Assembly: GCF_001618685.1 (NCBI RefSeq)
Contig: NZ_CP014342.1
Location: 806,001 to 870,000, forward strand
Origin: Geobacillus subterraneus
GTDB taxonomy: Bacteria; Bacillota; Bacilli; Bacillales; Anoxybacillaceae
Direction: 5' to 3'
Length of the DNA: 64,000 bases
Below the pieces are notes generated by a model. It searched no databases and had not been told where the DNA came from. It saw only the letters and a program-made list of their open reading frames with translations. A program made the position numbers and the translations under genes. Position 1 is the stretch's first letter; the number at the start of each line of letters is the position of its first letter. This document shows, one piece after another, positions 1-8,640 of this stretch.

Positions 1-1
1 T

Positions 2-673
2 TGCGCCGCCATCCGCCATTGTTTTCACCATTTTTTTTCGGCCGCTCCTGTTTCGTTTTCCGTTTGGTTTCCGATTTTTAAAGAGGCATGCGACCGGCAT
101 TGGGACGACTACGAAGCCGGAACGCTGACGCGGCGCGCTTATCGCCGGGTTCGCTTTCTCGATGCGGCGCGCGCCTGTCAAATCGAAGCGGACGAAGAGA
201 TGGCCGACCGGTTTCACGCCTATTTTGACGAGGCAGTGAGCCGATTTGCGGTTGCCTTGCCGGGCATGACCGATTTGCTTGGCCAGTTGCGTGCAGCCAA
301 TGTGCCGCTCGGCGTAATTACGAACGGCAGCGGCGCCATTCAGCGTGGCAAACTGGCCGCCTGCGGCCTGCATCGCTTTTTCCGCAGCGATGCCGTGGTC
401 ATTTCCGAAGAAGTTGGGTATAAAAAACCGGCGGCGGCGATTTTTCATTATGCTAGAAATAAGCGGCCATCCGAGCAGCTGGTATATGTCGGCGACTCGT
501 GGAAGCTGGATGTAGAGGGCGCGCTTGGCGCCGGCTGGGAGGCCGTGTATTTTCGGCCGCGGCAACCGGCCCCCGTCGGCTCGTCTGTCCCGGTTTGCCG
601 GACGGTCGGCGAGCTGGCCGTCCTGCTGCTCAATGGGCTTGGCCTCGTCGGAGAAAGGGAGAGGGGAACGTGA
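2..673 (+). CDS. HAD-superfamily hydrolase (5' end outside window)
   Basis: Haloacid-dehalogenase-like phosphatase, of the kind acting on small phosphorylated metabolites; substrate unknown. The frame is open to the left edge, so the N-terminus, including the catalytic DxDxT motif I, lies outside the window. The visible part starts in the helical cap and then shows motif II (VITNGSG), the motif III lysine (GYKKP) and motif IV (VYVGDSWKLD). The first internal ATG (base 200) falls inside the cap domain, so a start there would give a non-functional fragment. The stop overlaps the GTG start of the downstream rhomboid gene, suggesting translational coupling. Family assignment is secure; the specific activity is not known. 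Confidence 0.85.
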   Translation, partial: CAAIRHCFHHFFSAAPVSFSVWFPIFKEACDRHWDDYEAGTLTRRAYRRVRFLDAARACQIEADEEMADRFHAYFDEAVSRFAVALPGMTDLLGQLRAANVPLGVITNGSGAIQRGKLAACGLHRFFRSDAVVISEEVGYKKPAAAIFHYARNKRPSEQLVYVGDSWKLDVEGALGAGWEAVYFRPRQPAPVGSSVPVCRTVGELAVLLLNGLGLVGERERGT

Positions 674-1842
674 TCGGAACGATGGATGTATTGTTTTGGC
701 AGCTTGTTCATCTTTTGATTCGTGACGGCTACCGCATCGCGCGGATGTCCGAGCGCGGCGATGAAATATGGCTCGAATCGGGCCATTGGCGGAGCCCGAC
801 GCTTGTCCGCCTCGTACGTGCCGATTTTGACTGGAGCCGGTCGCTGCGGCTCGATATCGAGTATACATGGCAATTCATCCGGCAAATGAACGGGCGGAAA
901 ATCGGCAAAGGGGGTCGCGTCGTCAATGTATATGTGATGGCGTACCCGCCGGTCGACGATTGGGAATTTCTTATCGCCGAGCCGCTTCCGCTTTCCGGGG
1001 CGGCGGGTGGCGCGTTTCATACGCTCTTGATTCATAGCGGCAACACGGGCGAGATGCTGCCGCGGCTTGAGGAAATGACCGGCTCCCCGCTCCGCCCGGC
1101 GCCGCTCGTGGGGGAAGCCGATCCGTTTGCCGTCGCTGAACGTCTGAAACATGAGGTGCTGACAGAATGGCGCCGCCAGCGGGAGGAAGAGCGGCGCATT
1201 TTTGAGTATGGCAAGCCGGTGTTCACCCGGCTGTTGATCATCGTGCAAGTAGCCATGTTTCTCATTCTCGAATGGAGCGGCGGCAGCACGGACCCGAGCG
1301 TCTTAATCCGTTATGGCGCCAAGTTTAACCCGCTCATTGAAATGGGGGAATGGTGGCGCTTTTTGACACCGATGTTTTTGCATATCGGATTTTTGCATTT
1401 GCTGACTAACACGTTCGCTTTGTATTATTTAGGGTGGACGGTCGAGCGGCTGTACGGTTCGCTTCGATTTTTGCTCATTTACACAACAGCGGGCTTTTTT
1501 GGGACGTTGGCGAGTTTTTTGTTTACCCCGTCAATCTCTGCCGGGGCGTCTGGCGCCATTTTCGGATTGTTTGGGGCGCTCCTTTATTTCGGGACGGTAT
1601 ACCGGCACTTGTTTTTTCGCACGATGGGCATGAACGTGATCAGCTTAATTGTTGTCAACTTGCTGTTTGGCCTGCTTGTCCCCGGCATCGACAACGCCGG
1701 CCATATCGGCGGACTCATTGGCGGCTTTTTGGCGGCGGGCGCTGTCCATTTGCCGAAGCGCGCCGCTTGGCGGCGGCAGATGAAGGCGTTGGCCGCTGCG
1801 GCGCTGTTGGCCGCCGCCGGTTTATGGGCTGGCTTTCGCTAA
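670..1842 (+). CDS. gluP: Rhomboid family intramembrane serine protease (YqgP/GluP type)
   Basis: Polytopic membrane protease, 390 aa, that cleaves transmembrane substrates; the B. subtilis orthologue GluP/YqgP acts with FtsH on the MgtE transporter (family knowledge). A soluble N-terminal domain covers about residues 1-180, followed by six or more hydrophobic segments. The catalytic serine is in GASGAIFG (about Ser294) and the paired histidine in NAGHIGG (about His345). The GTG at 670 is chosen because a purine-rich site lies a few bases upstream and it overlaps the preceding stop (GTGA); ATG 682 is too far from that site. The protein ends soon after the last membrane helix and lacks the long C-terminal TPR region of B. 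subtilis GluP (507 aa). It overlaps the convergent gene by 4 bases. Confidence 0.9.
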   Translation: MIGTMDVLFWQLVHLLIRDGYRIARMSERGDEIWLESGHWRSPTLVRLVRADFDWSRSLRLDIEYTWQFIRQMNGRKIGKGGRVVNVYVMAYPPVDDWEFLIAEPLPLSGAAGGAFHTLLIHSGNTGEMLPRLEEMTGSPLRPAPLVGEADPFAVAERLKHEVLTEWRRQREEERRIFEYGKPVFTRLLIIVQVAMFLILEWSGGSTDPSVLIRYGAKFNPLIEMGEWWRFLTPMFLHIGFLHLLTNTFALYYLGWTVERLYGSLRFLLIYTTAGFFGTLASFLFTPSISAGASGAIFGLFGALLYFGTVYRHLFFRTMGMNVISLIVVNLLFGLLVPGIDNAGHIGGLIGGFLAAGAVHLPKRAAWRRQMKALAAAALLAAAGLWAGFR

Positions 1843-2708
1843 GGAACTTGGATGAGCATCATTTTTTCGCCGTTTTTCGCCTCAAGCAAGATGAGGATTC
1901 GACGGTAATCTTTTTGAATCAAAATGAGCGGCATCGTGCTGCCGATCGGCGAGAGGATGGAACCATCCTCTTTTTTTATGCCGAGAACATACGATTTATA
2001 AAGCCCTTCCCATAGGCGGCCGATCATCGTTTGCGTTTTGGCCGTCGATAGGCCGGGCAGCGGCTGTTCTGTATAGGCGACCAATTCCGGCAAATAAAGG
2101 GCATAATAGTCGTTCTTAGACAAGGAAAAATATGCGAGCAACTCGTCCGCTTTATGACGCAAAAACTCGTTGGCCGCTTTGTTTAAGACGCGCTGCCATT
2201 CACGCTCGGCGTCCGTTTGCGGACGGCGGAACGACGTGAGTGGATAGTATGGCGAATGGATGACATACAAGTACGCGCTTGACATCGTCTGGCTGCTCGT
2301 AATGACTTCCCCTTTATGGAGTTCGCCATGATGGAACGTAATCGCCTGGAAAAACCGGCTGTCATGCATCATCACTGTCCTCTCCATCCGAATCTGATCG
2401 ACATTCGTTTCCCATTTGGATAACACATCGATTAACCGGCCGTCGGCAAACAACAGCGAGACGTCCTGCCGCAAGTAAGCGCGACGGTTTAAAGTGGAGG
2501 CGGCTGACCAGCGCAGCGCATAGCGTTTGCGCTCTTTTTTGTCGACGAGCATAAGCGTCGTTTTCGCTTCAGTGAATGCCGCTTCGCGGTCGAGCGGAAA
2601 AAATTTGATCGTTTCCACGGTGCGATGGCGCTCCCACCACGAGAAGAGCGGAGCCGCGACGGCTATGGTGATGGCAAGCAGCGCGGCAACGATCATCCAT
2701 CTTTTCAT
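1839..2708 (-). CDS. Unrecognised protein with N-terminal membrane anchor
   Basis: I do not recognise this 289-aa protein. It has one N-terminal hydrophobic segment (about residues 4-24) after MKRW and no lipobox cysteine, so it is probably anchored in the membrane with the rest outside the cell. The remainder is soluble, mixed alpha/beta, and has no cysteines or obvious catalytic motif. A good Shine-Dalgarno site (AGGAGG) sits just before the ATG. It is transcribed divergently from the germination-type gene at 2834 and ends inside the last codons of the rhomboid gene. It may be a Geobacillus-lineage protein; no function is offered. Confidence 0.75.
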   Translation of the reverse strand: MKRWMIVAALLAITIAVAAPLFSWWERHRTVETIKFFPLDREAAFTEAKTTLMLVDKKERKRYALRWSAASTLNRRAYLRQDVSLLFADGRLIDVLSKWETNVDQIRMERTVMMHDSRFFQAITFHHGELHKGEVITSSQTMSSAYLYVIHSPYYPLTSFRRPQTDAEREWQRVLNKAANEFLRHKADELLAYFSLSKNDYYALYLPELVAYTEQPLPGLSTAKTQTMIGRLWEGLYKSYVLGIKKEDGSILSPIGSTMPLILIQKDYRRILILLEAKNGEKMMLIQVP

Positions 2709-2833
2709 GACATCCTCCTGGATTGGACAAGGTTGTCACCAATATATGCATGGCAAGGAACATTTATGTATGAATTTCCTTTTGGTTGTCTATGATGGGG
2801 AGTATAAAGTGAACGACCTGCAGGGGGATGATG

Positions 2834-4297
2834 ATGGACAAACGCGTGCCAAAACAGCCGGCCTCCCGCCGCCTTCATGACAATGCCAGTTACTTAGCTA
2901 GGCGGCTTGGGGTCGGCAAAAGCTTTGATGTCATTCGCCTTGACCTTGAGTATGGCGGCCGGGCCATGGCACTGTTTATGATCGATGGATTTGTCAAAGA
3001 CGATATTTTGCATCATTTAATGAAATATTTATCCCGTCTTGAAGCGCATGAGCTCCAAGCTCACCCGCTCGAGAAGCTGTTAAAGACGCACCTTCCTTAC
3101 GTGGAGATTGGGCAAACGGACGATCTCGAAGAAGCGGTCGCCGCTGTGCTTGCCGGGCCGACGGCGCTTGTCGTTGACGGGGTGGAACAGATCATTTTGA
3201 TCGACGCCCGCACGTATCCAGTGCGCGGGCCGCAAGAACCGGATACCGAACGGGTCGTGCGCGGGGCGCGCGATGGCTTTGTCGAGACGTTCGTCTTTAA
3301 TACCGCGCTCATCCGCCGCCGCGTTCGCGACCCGTCGCTGCGCATGGAGTATGTGCAGGTAGCGCGGCGTTCAAAAACGGACATTTGTATTTGCTACATC
3401 GAGGAAATTGCTGATCCGGAGCTCGTCCGCCGCGTCCGTCAGTCGATTGCCGCCATTGATACGGACGGACTCGTGATGGCGGAAAAAACGGTCGAGGAGT
3501 TTATTTCCGGTCGGCATTGGAACCCGTATCCGGTCGTCCGCTATACCGAACGTCCTGACACGGCGGCTGCTCATTTGTATGAGGGACATGTGCTTGTCAT
3601 TGTTGACGGATCGCCAAGCGTCATTATTACTCCGGCGACGTTTTGGCATCACTTGCAGCATGCCGAAGAATACCGGAACAAGCCGATCGTCGGAGCGTAT
3701 TTGCGGCTTGTCCGTTTTTTAGCTGTCTGGGCGTCGGTGTTTTTGCTGCCGCTTTGGTACTTGTTCATGACGGAGCCGGAGCTGTTGCCGGGACCACTCC
3801 AATTTTTAGGAAAGGCGAAATTAGGCGATATTCCGCTTTTTGCCCAGCTTCTTATGATTGAGGTTGGGATGGATATGCTGCGGATGGCCGCCATTCATAC
3901 CCCATCTTCGCTGGCCACTGCGCTTGGCCTCGTCGCTGCGCTCATGATCGGCGGCATCGCTGTGGAAGTCGGTCTCTTTTCCAATGAGGTCATTTTGTAT
4001 TTTTCTGTCGCGGCGATCGGCACGTTTGCCACGCCGAGCTATGAAATGAGTTTGGCGAATCGGCTCGTCCGCGTCGCCTTGCTCATTTTGTCGGGCTTGT
4101 TCGGCCTGTTCGGCTATGTGATCGGCATTGCCGTTTGGATCATTGGTTTGGCCCGGATGTCGTCGTTTGGCATTCCGTACTTATGGCCATTCATCCCGTT
4201 TTCCTACCGAGGGATGCGCGATGTGCTCATCCGTTCGCCGATGCCGCTGAAAAACCGGCGGCCGGCCATTCTCCATCCGCGCGATCCCGATCGCTAA
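2834..4297 (+). CDS. SpoVAF-like / GerA-family spore germination protein
   Basis: Membrane protein of the GerA/SpoVAF family (about 487 aa; B. subtilis SpoVAF is about 490 aa). Family members sit in the inner spore membrane and take part in germinant sensing or dipicolinate-channel function. The N-terminal half is a soluble GerA-type domain (about residues 1-290); the C-terminal half has several transmembrane segments and the conserved PFIPFSYRGMRD end. Three ATGs occur in tandem (2828, 2831, 2834). The AGGGGG site touches the first one, so the third, 6 bases away, is the best start. This copy stands alone, apart from any spoVA operon, between an unknown gene and yqgQ-glcK. Family is confident; whether it is a true SpoVAF or a paralogue is not. 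Confidence 0.85.
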   Translation: MDKRVPKQPASRRLHDNASYLARRLGVGKSFDVIRLDLEYGGRAMALFMIDGFVKDDILHHLMKYLSRLEAHELQAHPLEKLLKTHLPYVEIGQTDDLEEAVAAVLAGPTALVVDGVEQIILIDARTYPVRGPQEPDTERVVRGARDGFVETFVFNTALIRRRVRDPSLRMEYVQVARRSKTDICICYIEEIADPELVRRVRQSIAAIDTDGLVMAEKTVEEFISGRHWNPYPVVRYTERPDTAAAHLYEGHVLVIVDGSPSVIITPATFWHHLQHAEEYRNKPIVGAYLRLVRFLAVWASVFLLPLWYLFMTEPELLPGPLQFLGKAKLGDIPLFAQLLMIEVGMDMLRMAAIHTPSSLATALGLVAALMIGGIAVEVGLFSNEVILYFSVAAIGTFATPSYEMSLANRLVRVALLILSGLFGLFGYVIGIAVWIIGLARMSSFGIPYLWPFIPFSYRGMRDVLIRSPMPLKNRRPAILHPRDPDR

Positions 4298-4333
4298 CGC
4301 AGGCGCTGCCTCCATCGGCGCCTGCGTTTTTTT
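4296..4333 (+). terminator. Rho-independent terminator of the germination gene
   Basis: Perfect 10-bp stem (4297-4306 with 4318-4327, ACGCAGGCGC and its complement), an 11-base loop and a run of seven T, immediately after the stop codon. Confidence 0.9.
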
Positions 4334-4394
4334 GCCTTGACGGCCACCGCGGTTTGCCGCTACATTAGAAGAGGGAAAAGGAGCTTAGAGGACG

Positions 4395-4607
4395 ATGAAG
4401 ACAGTATATGATGTGCAACAGCTGCTCAAACGGTTTGGCACGATCATTTATGTCGGCGACCGGCTCGCTGATTTGGAGCTGATGGAAGAGGAAGTGAAAG
4501 AGCTGTACGAGTCTCAGCTGATCGATGTCAAACAGCTGCAAGCCGCGTTGTTCATTTTGCGGCATGAAGCGCAAATCGAGCGGGAAAAACGAATGGCAAA
4601 AGGATGA
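4395..4607 (+). CDS. yqgQ: YqgQ family protein (DUF910)
   Basis: Small acidic helical protein (70 aa) of the YqgQ/DUF910 family, found upstream of glucokinase in bacilli; molecular role unknown. It begins [21 protein letters not shown] and ends in a charged helix. It sits 7 bases upstream of glcK, with the glcK ribosome site inside its last codons, so the two are probably co-transcribed and translationally coupled as in B. subtilis. Confidence 0.9.
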   Translation: MKTVYDVQQLLKRFGTIIYVGDRLADLELMEEEVKELYESQLIDVKQLQAALFILRHEAQIEREKRMAKG

Positions 4608-4614
4608 GGACGAA

Positions 4615-5568
4615 ATGCAACAATGGTTGGCAGGCATTGATCTTGGCGGTACAACGATCAAAATGGCGTTTGTTACAACGAGCGGTGATATCGTGCACAA
4701 ATGGGAAATTCCAACAAACATTTCGAATCACGGAGAGCATATCGTCGCTGATATCGCCCGGTCGCTCGATGAGACGCTCGCCGCGCTCGGCGAGACGAAA
4801 GAGCGGTTGCTCGCGATCGGCATCGGCGCCCCTGGACCGGTCGAAGAGGAAACTGGCATGCTGTATGAAGCCGTCAATTTAGGGTGGACGAATTATCCTT
4901 TGAAACAGCAATTGGAAGCAGCGACCGCGCTGCCGGTGGCCGTGGATAACGACGCCAATATCGCCGCGCTCGGTGAGATGTGGAAAGGAGCCGGGGGCGG
5001 TGCGCGCCATTTGCTGTTTGTGACGCTCGGCACCGGCGTCGGCGGCGGTGTGATCGCCAACGGCGCCATCGTGCGCGGGACGAACGGCGCCGGCGGGGAG
5101 ATCGGTCATATGGCGATGATCGCCGATGGCGGCGCGCCGTGCAATTGCGGCAAAACCGGCTGCCTGGAAACGATCGCGTCGGCGACCGGCATCGTGCGGA
5201 TCGCCAACGAAAAACTGATGGCTGATGAGCGGCCAAGCGCGCTGCGCGGTGGAGAAGTCACCGCCAAGGCTGTGTTTGACGCCGCCAAAGCGGGCGATGC
5301 GCTCGCGTTGGAAGTCGTTGATGAGGTGACGCGCTGCCTCGGTTTGGCGTTGGCGAACGCCGCCAATGTGACCAATCCGGAGAAAATCGTCATCGGCGGC
5401 GGCGTCTCGAAAGCAGGCGACATACTCGTTAAGCATGTCGCTGTCCATTTCCGCCGTTTCGCTTTTCCGCGCGTCGCCGCTGGGGCGGAGATCGCCTTGG
5501 CGACGCTCGGCAACGATGCGGGCGTCATCGGCGGCGCCTGGCTGGCCAAAGCGCTGGCCGGCGCCTAA
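4615..5568 (+). CDS. glcK: ROK-family glucokinase
   Basis: Cytoplasmic ATP-dependent glucokinase (317 aa), making glucose 6-phosphate for glycolysis. The N-terminal phosphate loop is [10 protein letters not shown] (residues 7-16). The DNDAN motif (111-115) carries the catalytic aspartate, and the ROK zinc site is His165 with the CNCGKTGC cluster (Cys176, 178, 183). The start is the ATG at 4615 after AGGATGAGG; a longer frame from 4525 merely overlaps yqgQ. Length matches the family. The IS element begins within ten bases of its stop codon, so any transcript that once continued into yqgT is now separated from it by the insertion. Confidence 0.95.
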   Translation: MQQWLAGIDLGGTTIKMAFVTTSGDIVHKWEIPTNISNHGEHIVADIARSLDETLAALGETKERLLAIGIGAPGPVEEETGMLYEAVNLGWTNYPLKQQLEAATALPVAVDNDANIAALGEMWKGAGGGARHLLFVTLGTGVGGGVIANGAIVRGTNGAGGEIGHMAMIADGGAPCNCGKTGCLETIASATGIVRIANEKLMADERPSALRGGEVTAKAVFDAAKAGDALALEVVDEVTRCLGLALANAANVTNPEKIVIGGGVSKAGDILVKHVAVHFRRFAFPRVAAGAEIALATLGNDAGVIGGAWLAKALAGA

Positions 5569-5576
5569 ACAACAAC

Positions 5577-5624
5577 GGGGCTGACCCAAAAGTCCGCCAA
5601 AAAGCGGACTTTTGGAGTCAGCCC
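5577..5624. repeat. Left IS end: terminal repeat folded into a hairpin
   Basis: The outer terminal repeat and an inner inverted copy form a nearly perfect 20-bp hairpin (5578-5597 with about 5604-5624) around a short A-rich loop; the inner arm carries one extra T. On the minus strand it lies just past the transposase stop and could terminate its transcript. Confidence 0.8.
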
Positions 5625-5685
5625 TCTCTGGTTTTTGTATATTTTACCAAACGGAACAAAATTCCGACTCTGTTCTCCCCCTCAT

Positions 5686-7236
5686 TTACGCCACCAAGGA
5701 CAATTGCTTGTCCCTAGCGGCTTTTTTGAGAAGATTGTGGGCAGCACAAACCAGCCCCCATTCGATGGAAACTTTTTGGAGGCCTCGCAGGACAAAGCGA
5801 CGAAACCCGCGATTTTGTTTGATTTGCCCAAATACACTCTCAATGTCGGTTTGGCGTTGGCGGTATCGGGCTTGCCCTTCTTCACTCTCCAACCGTTCGC
5901 GGGCTTTCTGTTTTTGTTCATGATAGACGGGGTTCCATTGCGTGGTTCGTCCATACTTGGAAGTCGTGCAGGCCGAACGGAACGGACATCCTTCGCATTC
6001 ATGGCATTGGTAGTGTCGGGTGACCGAGGTGTATCCTGATTCCGTGGTCTGTTTCGAAGTTCCGGTGCGAACCAGCTTTTTCCCATTGGCGCAAATCCAA
6101 ACGTCTTCTTCTTCCACATAGGTCCAATTCTGCTGATGATGCGGATTTTTCTTGACCTTGCGCGTGTTCTCCTTCTCATACGTATGGTACTTGATCAAGG
6201 CCGATATGTGCTTCTCTTCCAGCTTCACGTAGTTCTCTTCCGAGCCATAAGCCGCGTCAGCGATCAAACGTTCGGGTTCCACGCCGTACTTCTCTCGAAC
6301 GGTCTCCAAATGCGGGAGAAGACAACGAGTGTCGCCCGGCCTCTGATGAAGGGAATACCCCAAAATAAATTGGCCGGAAGAACCCACCTGTACGTTATAG
6401 GCCGGCTTGAGCTGGCCGTTTCGCATGTGATCCTCCTTCAACCGCATGAAGGTGGCATCCACATCGGTCTTGGAATAGCTGTTGCGATCCCCGCATACAT
6501 GGAGTTGGTGTTCATACTTTTCACTGCGGGGCAAGTAGTCCTCCTTCATCTTCTTGATGGCCTTCTTCAACGGTTGGTTGTCCGGCTCGGCCTCCAACCG
6601 TTTTTCCCACTCCTCGGTTTTCTTTCGGATTTCTTCTGACGTAAAGGCCGGCGAAGGGTCGATGTCTTCCGCCTTTTCTTCTTCCACGATCGCCTCGATC
6701 TGGGCAATCAGCCGATCGACATTGGCTTGGAGTTTCTCCTGGTACTTCTCAGCCGATTTGCGCCAAACGAAGGTGTACCGGTTGGCATTCGCTTCAATTT
6801 TCGTTCCATCCACAAAATAATCTTCCATCTTGACATAGCCGTCGGCCACGAGCAGCGTGATCATTTCCCGGAACAGGTCGTCAATCAGGTCTTTCATCCG
6901 CTCCGAACGAAACCGATTGATGGAGCGGAAGTCCGGCTTTTGAAATCCACTTAGCCACATGAGGGGAAGGTGGACTTCGAGCTGCCGTGCAATCTCACGG
7001 CCATGATACATTTTTTGGGTGTAAGCGTAAAGGAGAATTTTGGTCATCATTTTCGGATGATAGGCGGAGGCGCCCCCTCCTTTGTAGTAAGCAAGAAACG
7101 TCTCCATCGGGATGCGTTCAACCATCTCATGAACCACGTGGGCCATGTTATCCCGTGGAATGAGATCGGCGATGTTGCTTGGCAAAGAGAGGTTGTCCAT
7201 GGTATACTCTTTAAAGGAAATATGATCATGTTTCAT
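5686..7236 (-). CDS. IS1182-family transposase
   Basis: Full-length DDE transposase (516 aa). The N-terminal part (about residues 12-140, ISFKEYTMDNLSLPSN onward) is the DUF772-type DNA-binding region, and the remainder is the RNase H-like catalytic domain. Acidic residues fitting the DDE triad are in YFVDGTKIEANANR, LIADAAYGSEEN and RQTDIESVFGQIKQNRGF. A CxxCxxC-type cluster (CHECEGCPFRSAC) lies before the last motif, as is usual in this family. There are no frameshifts, so the element may still be active. Translation could start at 7236 (SD AAGGG, 10 bases) or at the internal Met at 7200. The SD of the first start lies in a stem with an upstream complementary segment. Confidence 0.95.
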   Translation of the reverse strand: MKHDHISFKEYTMDNLSLPSNIADLIPRDNMAHVVHEMVERIPMETFLAYYKGGGASAYHPKMMTKILLYAYTQKMYHGREIARQLEVHLPLMWLSGFQKPDFRSINRFRSERMKDLIDDLFREMITLLVADGYVKMEDYFVDGTKIEANANRYTFVWRKSAEKYQEKLQANVDRLIAQIEAIVEEEKAEDIDPSPAFTSEEIRKKTEEWEKRLEAEPDNQPLKKAIKKMKEDYLPRSEKYEHQLHVCGDRNSYSKTDVDATFMRLKEDHMRNGQLKPAYNVQVGSSGQFILGYSLHQRPGDTRCLLPHLETVREKYGVEPERLIADAAYGSEENYVKLEEKHISALIKYHTYEKENTRKVKKNPHHQQNWTYVEEEDVWICANGKKLVRTGTSKQTTESGYTSVTRHYQCHECEGCPFRSACTTSKYGRTTQWNPVYHEQKQKARERLESEEGQARYRQRQTDIESVFGQIKQNRGFRRFVLRGLQKVSIEWGLVCAAHNLLKKAARDKQLSLVA

Positions 7237-7306
7237 AAAAGAATCGCCCTTCTTTCGGTGGTAGTGGTTTTGGTGACTCTATTCTACCAGAAAAAAGGGC
7301 GATTCT
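7237..7306 (-). promoter_or_regulatory. Transposase promoter and RBS-sequestering inverted repeat
   Basis: A 12-bp perfect inverted repeat (7240-7251 and 7295-7306, AGAATCGCCCTT and its complement) covers the transposase ribosome site. Between the arms, read on the minus strand, is an extended -10 (TGG then TAGAAT, 7289-7281). A transcript from this promoter lacks the first arm, while one entering from outside contains both arms and would mask the ribosome site. The promoter assignment is an inference; no good -35 is visible. Confidence 0.55.
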
Positions 7307-7329
7307 TCTATATTTGAGGCAAAAAAGTG

Positions 7330-7370
7330 GGGGCTGATCCCAAAACGCATTCGCGTTTTGGGTCAGCCCC
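7330..7370. repeat. Right IS end: terminal repeat folded into a hairpin
   Basis: Mirror of the left end. An inner copy (7330-7348) pairs with the outer repeat (7353-7370) around a 4-base loop, again with a single extra T in the inner arm. It may block transcription entering the element from yqgT's side or leaving towards it. Confidence 0.8.
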
Positions 7371-7438
7371 GTTGTTTTCATTTTTTGGCGTCTGCTGACA
7401 TATGTTGAAGATAGAAGGATGGGAAGGAGAGACGGCGC

Positions 7439-8602
7439 ATGCGCATTCAAGCATGGCCAGGCGATACGCTGGAAAAGTATGGGCGGTGGTTTTGCGTACC
7501 GCCCGAGTTAATCGCAGACGCCAATCCGCACGTCGAAAAAGGGGGGCTGCGTCCGGGACAGACGGTCGCTATTCCGGGATACGAGATGATGGATACATGG
7601 GAAGCGCTCGCTCACTGTCTGTCGCTGCCGGTCGAGGCGCTGCGGCGGCTGCCGGGGGCGATGGCGGTCATCAACGGAACGGCGCCGCTGCCGAAGCGGA
7701 TCACTTCCCCAGTTGTTCGCCGCGCTGAGCCATATGATTTTGCTGCTCTTGAAGAAGATATCGAAGCGCTCGTCTGTCGCTATCCGTTTGTGCGCCGACG
7801 GACGATCGGCCATAGCGTGCTCGGATTGCCGCTTGTTGAGCTGCAAATCGGCCGCGGACCCGTGCGCGTCCATATGAATGGATCGTTCCATGCCAACGAG
7901 TGGATCACAACCGCGGTGGTCATGGCGCTCATTGATGATTATTTGCGGGCGCTTGTCGATGATGCCGCGCTTGCCGGCCATCGGGTGCTTGAGTATTACC
8001 ATAAAGTCACCCTTTCGATCGTGCCGATGGTCAATCCGGATGGCGTCAACCTTGTGCTGAACGGCCCGCCCGAAGAGGAGCCGCACCGGAGCGAAGCCGT
8101 CCGCATCAACGGCGGTTCGCTCGATTTTTCGCAATGGAAAGCAAACATCCGCGGCGTTGATTTAAACAATCAATTTCCGGCCCGCTGGGAAATTGAACAG
8201 GCACGCAAGCCGCCAAAAGCGCCGGCGCCGCGCGATTTCCCCGGCTTTGCTCCGCTTACTGAGCCGGAGGCGAAGGCGATGGCAGCGTTGGCGGAAGCAA
8301 GCGATTTTGCGATGGTTGTCGCATTTCATACGCAAGGAAAAGAAATCTACTGGGGATATGAAGGATTGGAGCCCCTAGAGGCGGAAGCAGCCGTCAGGGC
8401 GATGGCGGAAGCAAGCGGATACAAGGCTGTCCGCTACATTGACAGCCATGCCGGCTATCGAGATTGGTTCATTCAGACGTGGAAGCGGCGCGGCTATACG
8501 GTCGAGCTCGGCGAGGGCGTCAATCCGCTGCCGCTCTCGCAATTTGCGCAAATTTACCAAGAAGCCCTTGGCCTGTTTCTGGCCACGCTCAAAATGGCGT
8601 AA
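7439..8602 (+). CDS. yqgT: Gamma-D-glutamyl-L-diamino acid endopeptidase I (LysM + M14)
   Basis: Zinc peptidase that cleaves the gamma-D-Glu to diaminopimelate bond in peptidoglycan stem peptides; the family acts during sporulation or on muropeptides. At 387 aa it matches B. subtilis YqgT (376 aa). A LysM-type domain covers about residues 1-47 and a weaker second one about 48-80. The M14 domain has zinc ligands His151 and Glu154 (HANEW) and His297 (AFHTQGKE), with catalytic Glu356 (YTVELGEG). No classical signal peptide is visible. The start has a strong GGAAGGAG site. The IS element lies only about 70 bases upstream, so its original promoter or read-through from glcK may be altered. Confidence 0.93.
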   Translation: MRIQAWPGDTLEKYGRWFCVPPELIADANPHVEKGGLRPGQTVAIPGYEMMDTWEALAHCLSLPVEALRRLPGAMAVINGTAPLPKRITSPVVRRAEPYDFAALEEDIEALVCRYPFVRRRTIGHSVLGLPLVELQIGRGPVRVHMNGSFHANEWITTAVVMALIDDYLRALVDDAALAGHRVLEYYHKVTLSIVPMVNPDGVNLVLNGPPEEEPHRSEAVRINGGSLDFSQWKANIRGVDLNNQFPARWEIEQARKPPKAPAPRDFPGFAPLTEPEAKAMAALAEASDFAMVVAFHTQGKEIYWGYEGLEPLEAEAAVRAMAEASGYKAVRYIDSHAGYRDWFIQTWKRRGYTVELGEGVNPLPLSQFAQIYQEALGLFLATLKMA

Positions 8603-8640
8603 AAAAACGCAAGAGGCTCGGTTTGCCTCCTGCGTTTTTA
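8601..8640. terminator. Bidirectional terminator between yqgT and yqgW
   Basis: AAAAACGCAAGAGGC pairs with GCCTCCTGCGTTTTT (one mismatch) around a short loop. T-runs on both strands serve the two convergent genes; it overlaps the stop codons of both. Confidence 0.88.

Larger units (their letters stand above)
5577..7370. mobile_element. IS1182-family insertion sequence, complete
   Basis: About 1.8-kb element bounded by a perfect 15-bp terminal inverted repeat (GGGGCTGACCCAAAA at 5577-5591 and its complement at 7356-7370). The match extends to 21 bp if the flanking AACAAC / GTTGTT is counted, so the exact borders are uncertain by six bases on each side. It encodes one intact transposase on the minus strand and lies between glcK and yqgT without breaking either gene. 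I see no direct target duplication; the flanks are instead complementary to each other, consistent with insertion in a palindromic site such as an old terminator (inference). Confidence 0.9.

Noticed and set aside
448-1248. 266-aa frame on the minus strand
   Set aside because: Antisense to the HAD and rhomboid genes, with no ribosome site and a His/Arg/Pro-rich product typical of GC-rich shadows.
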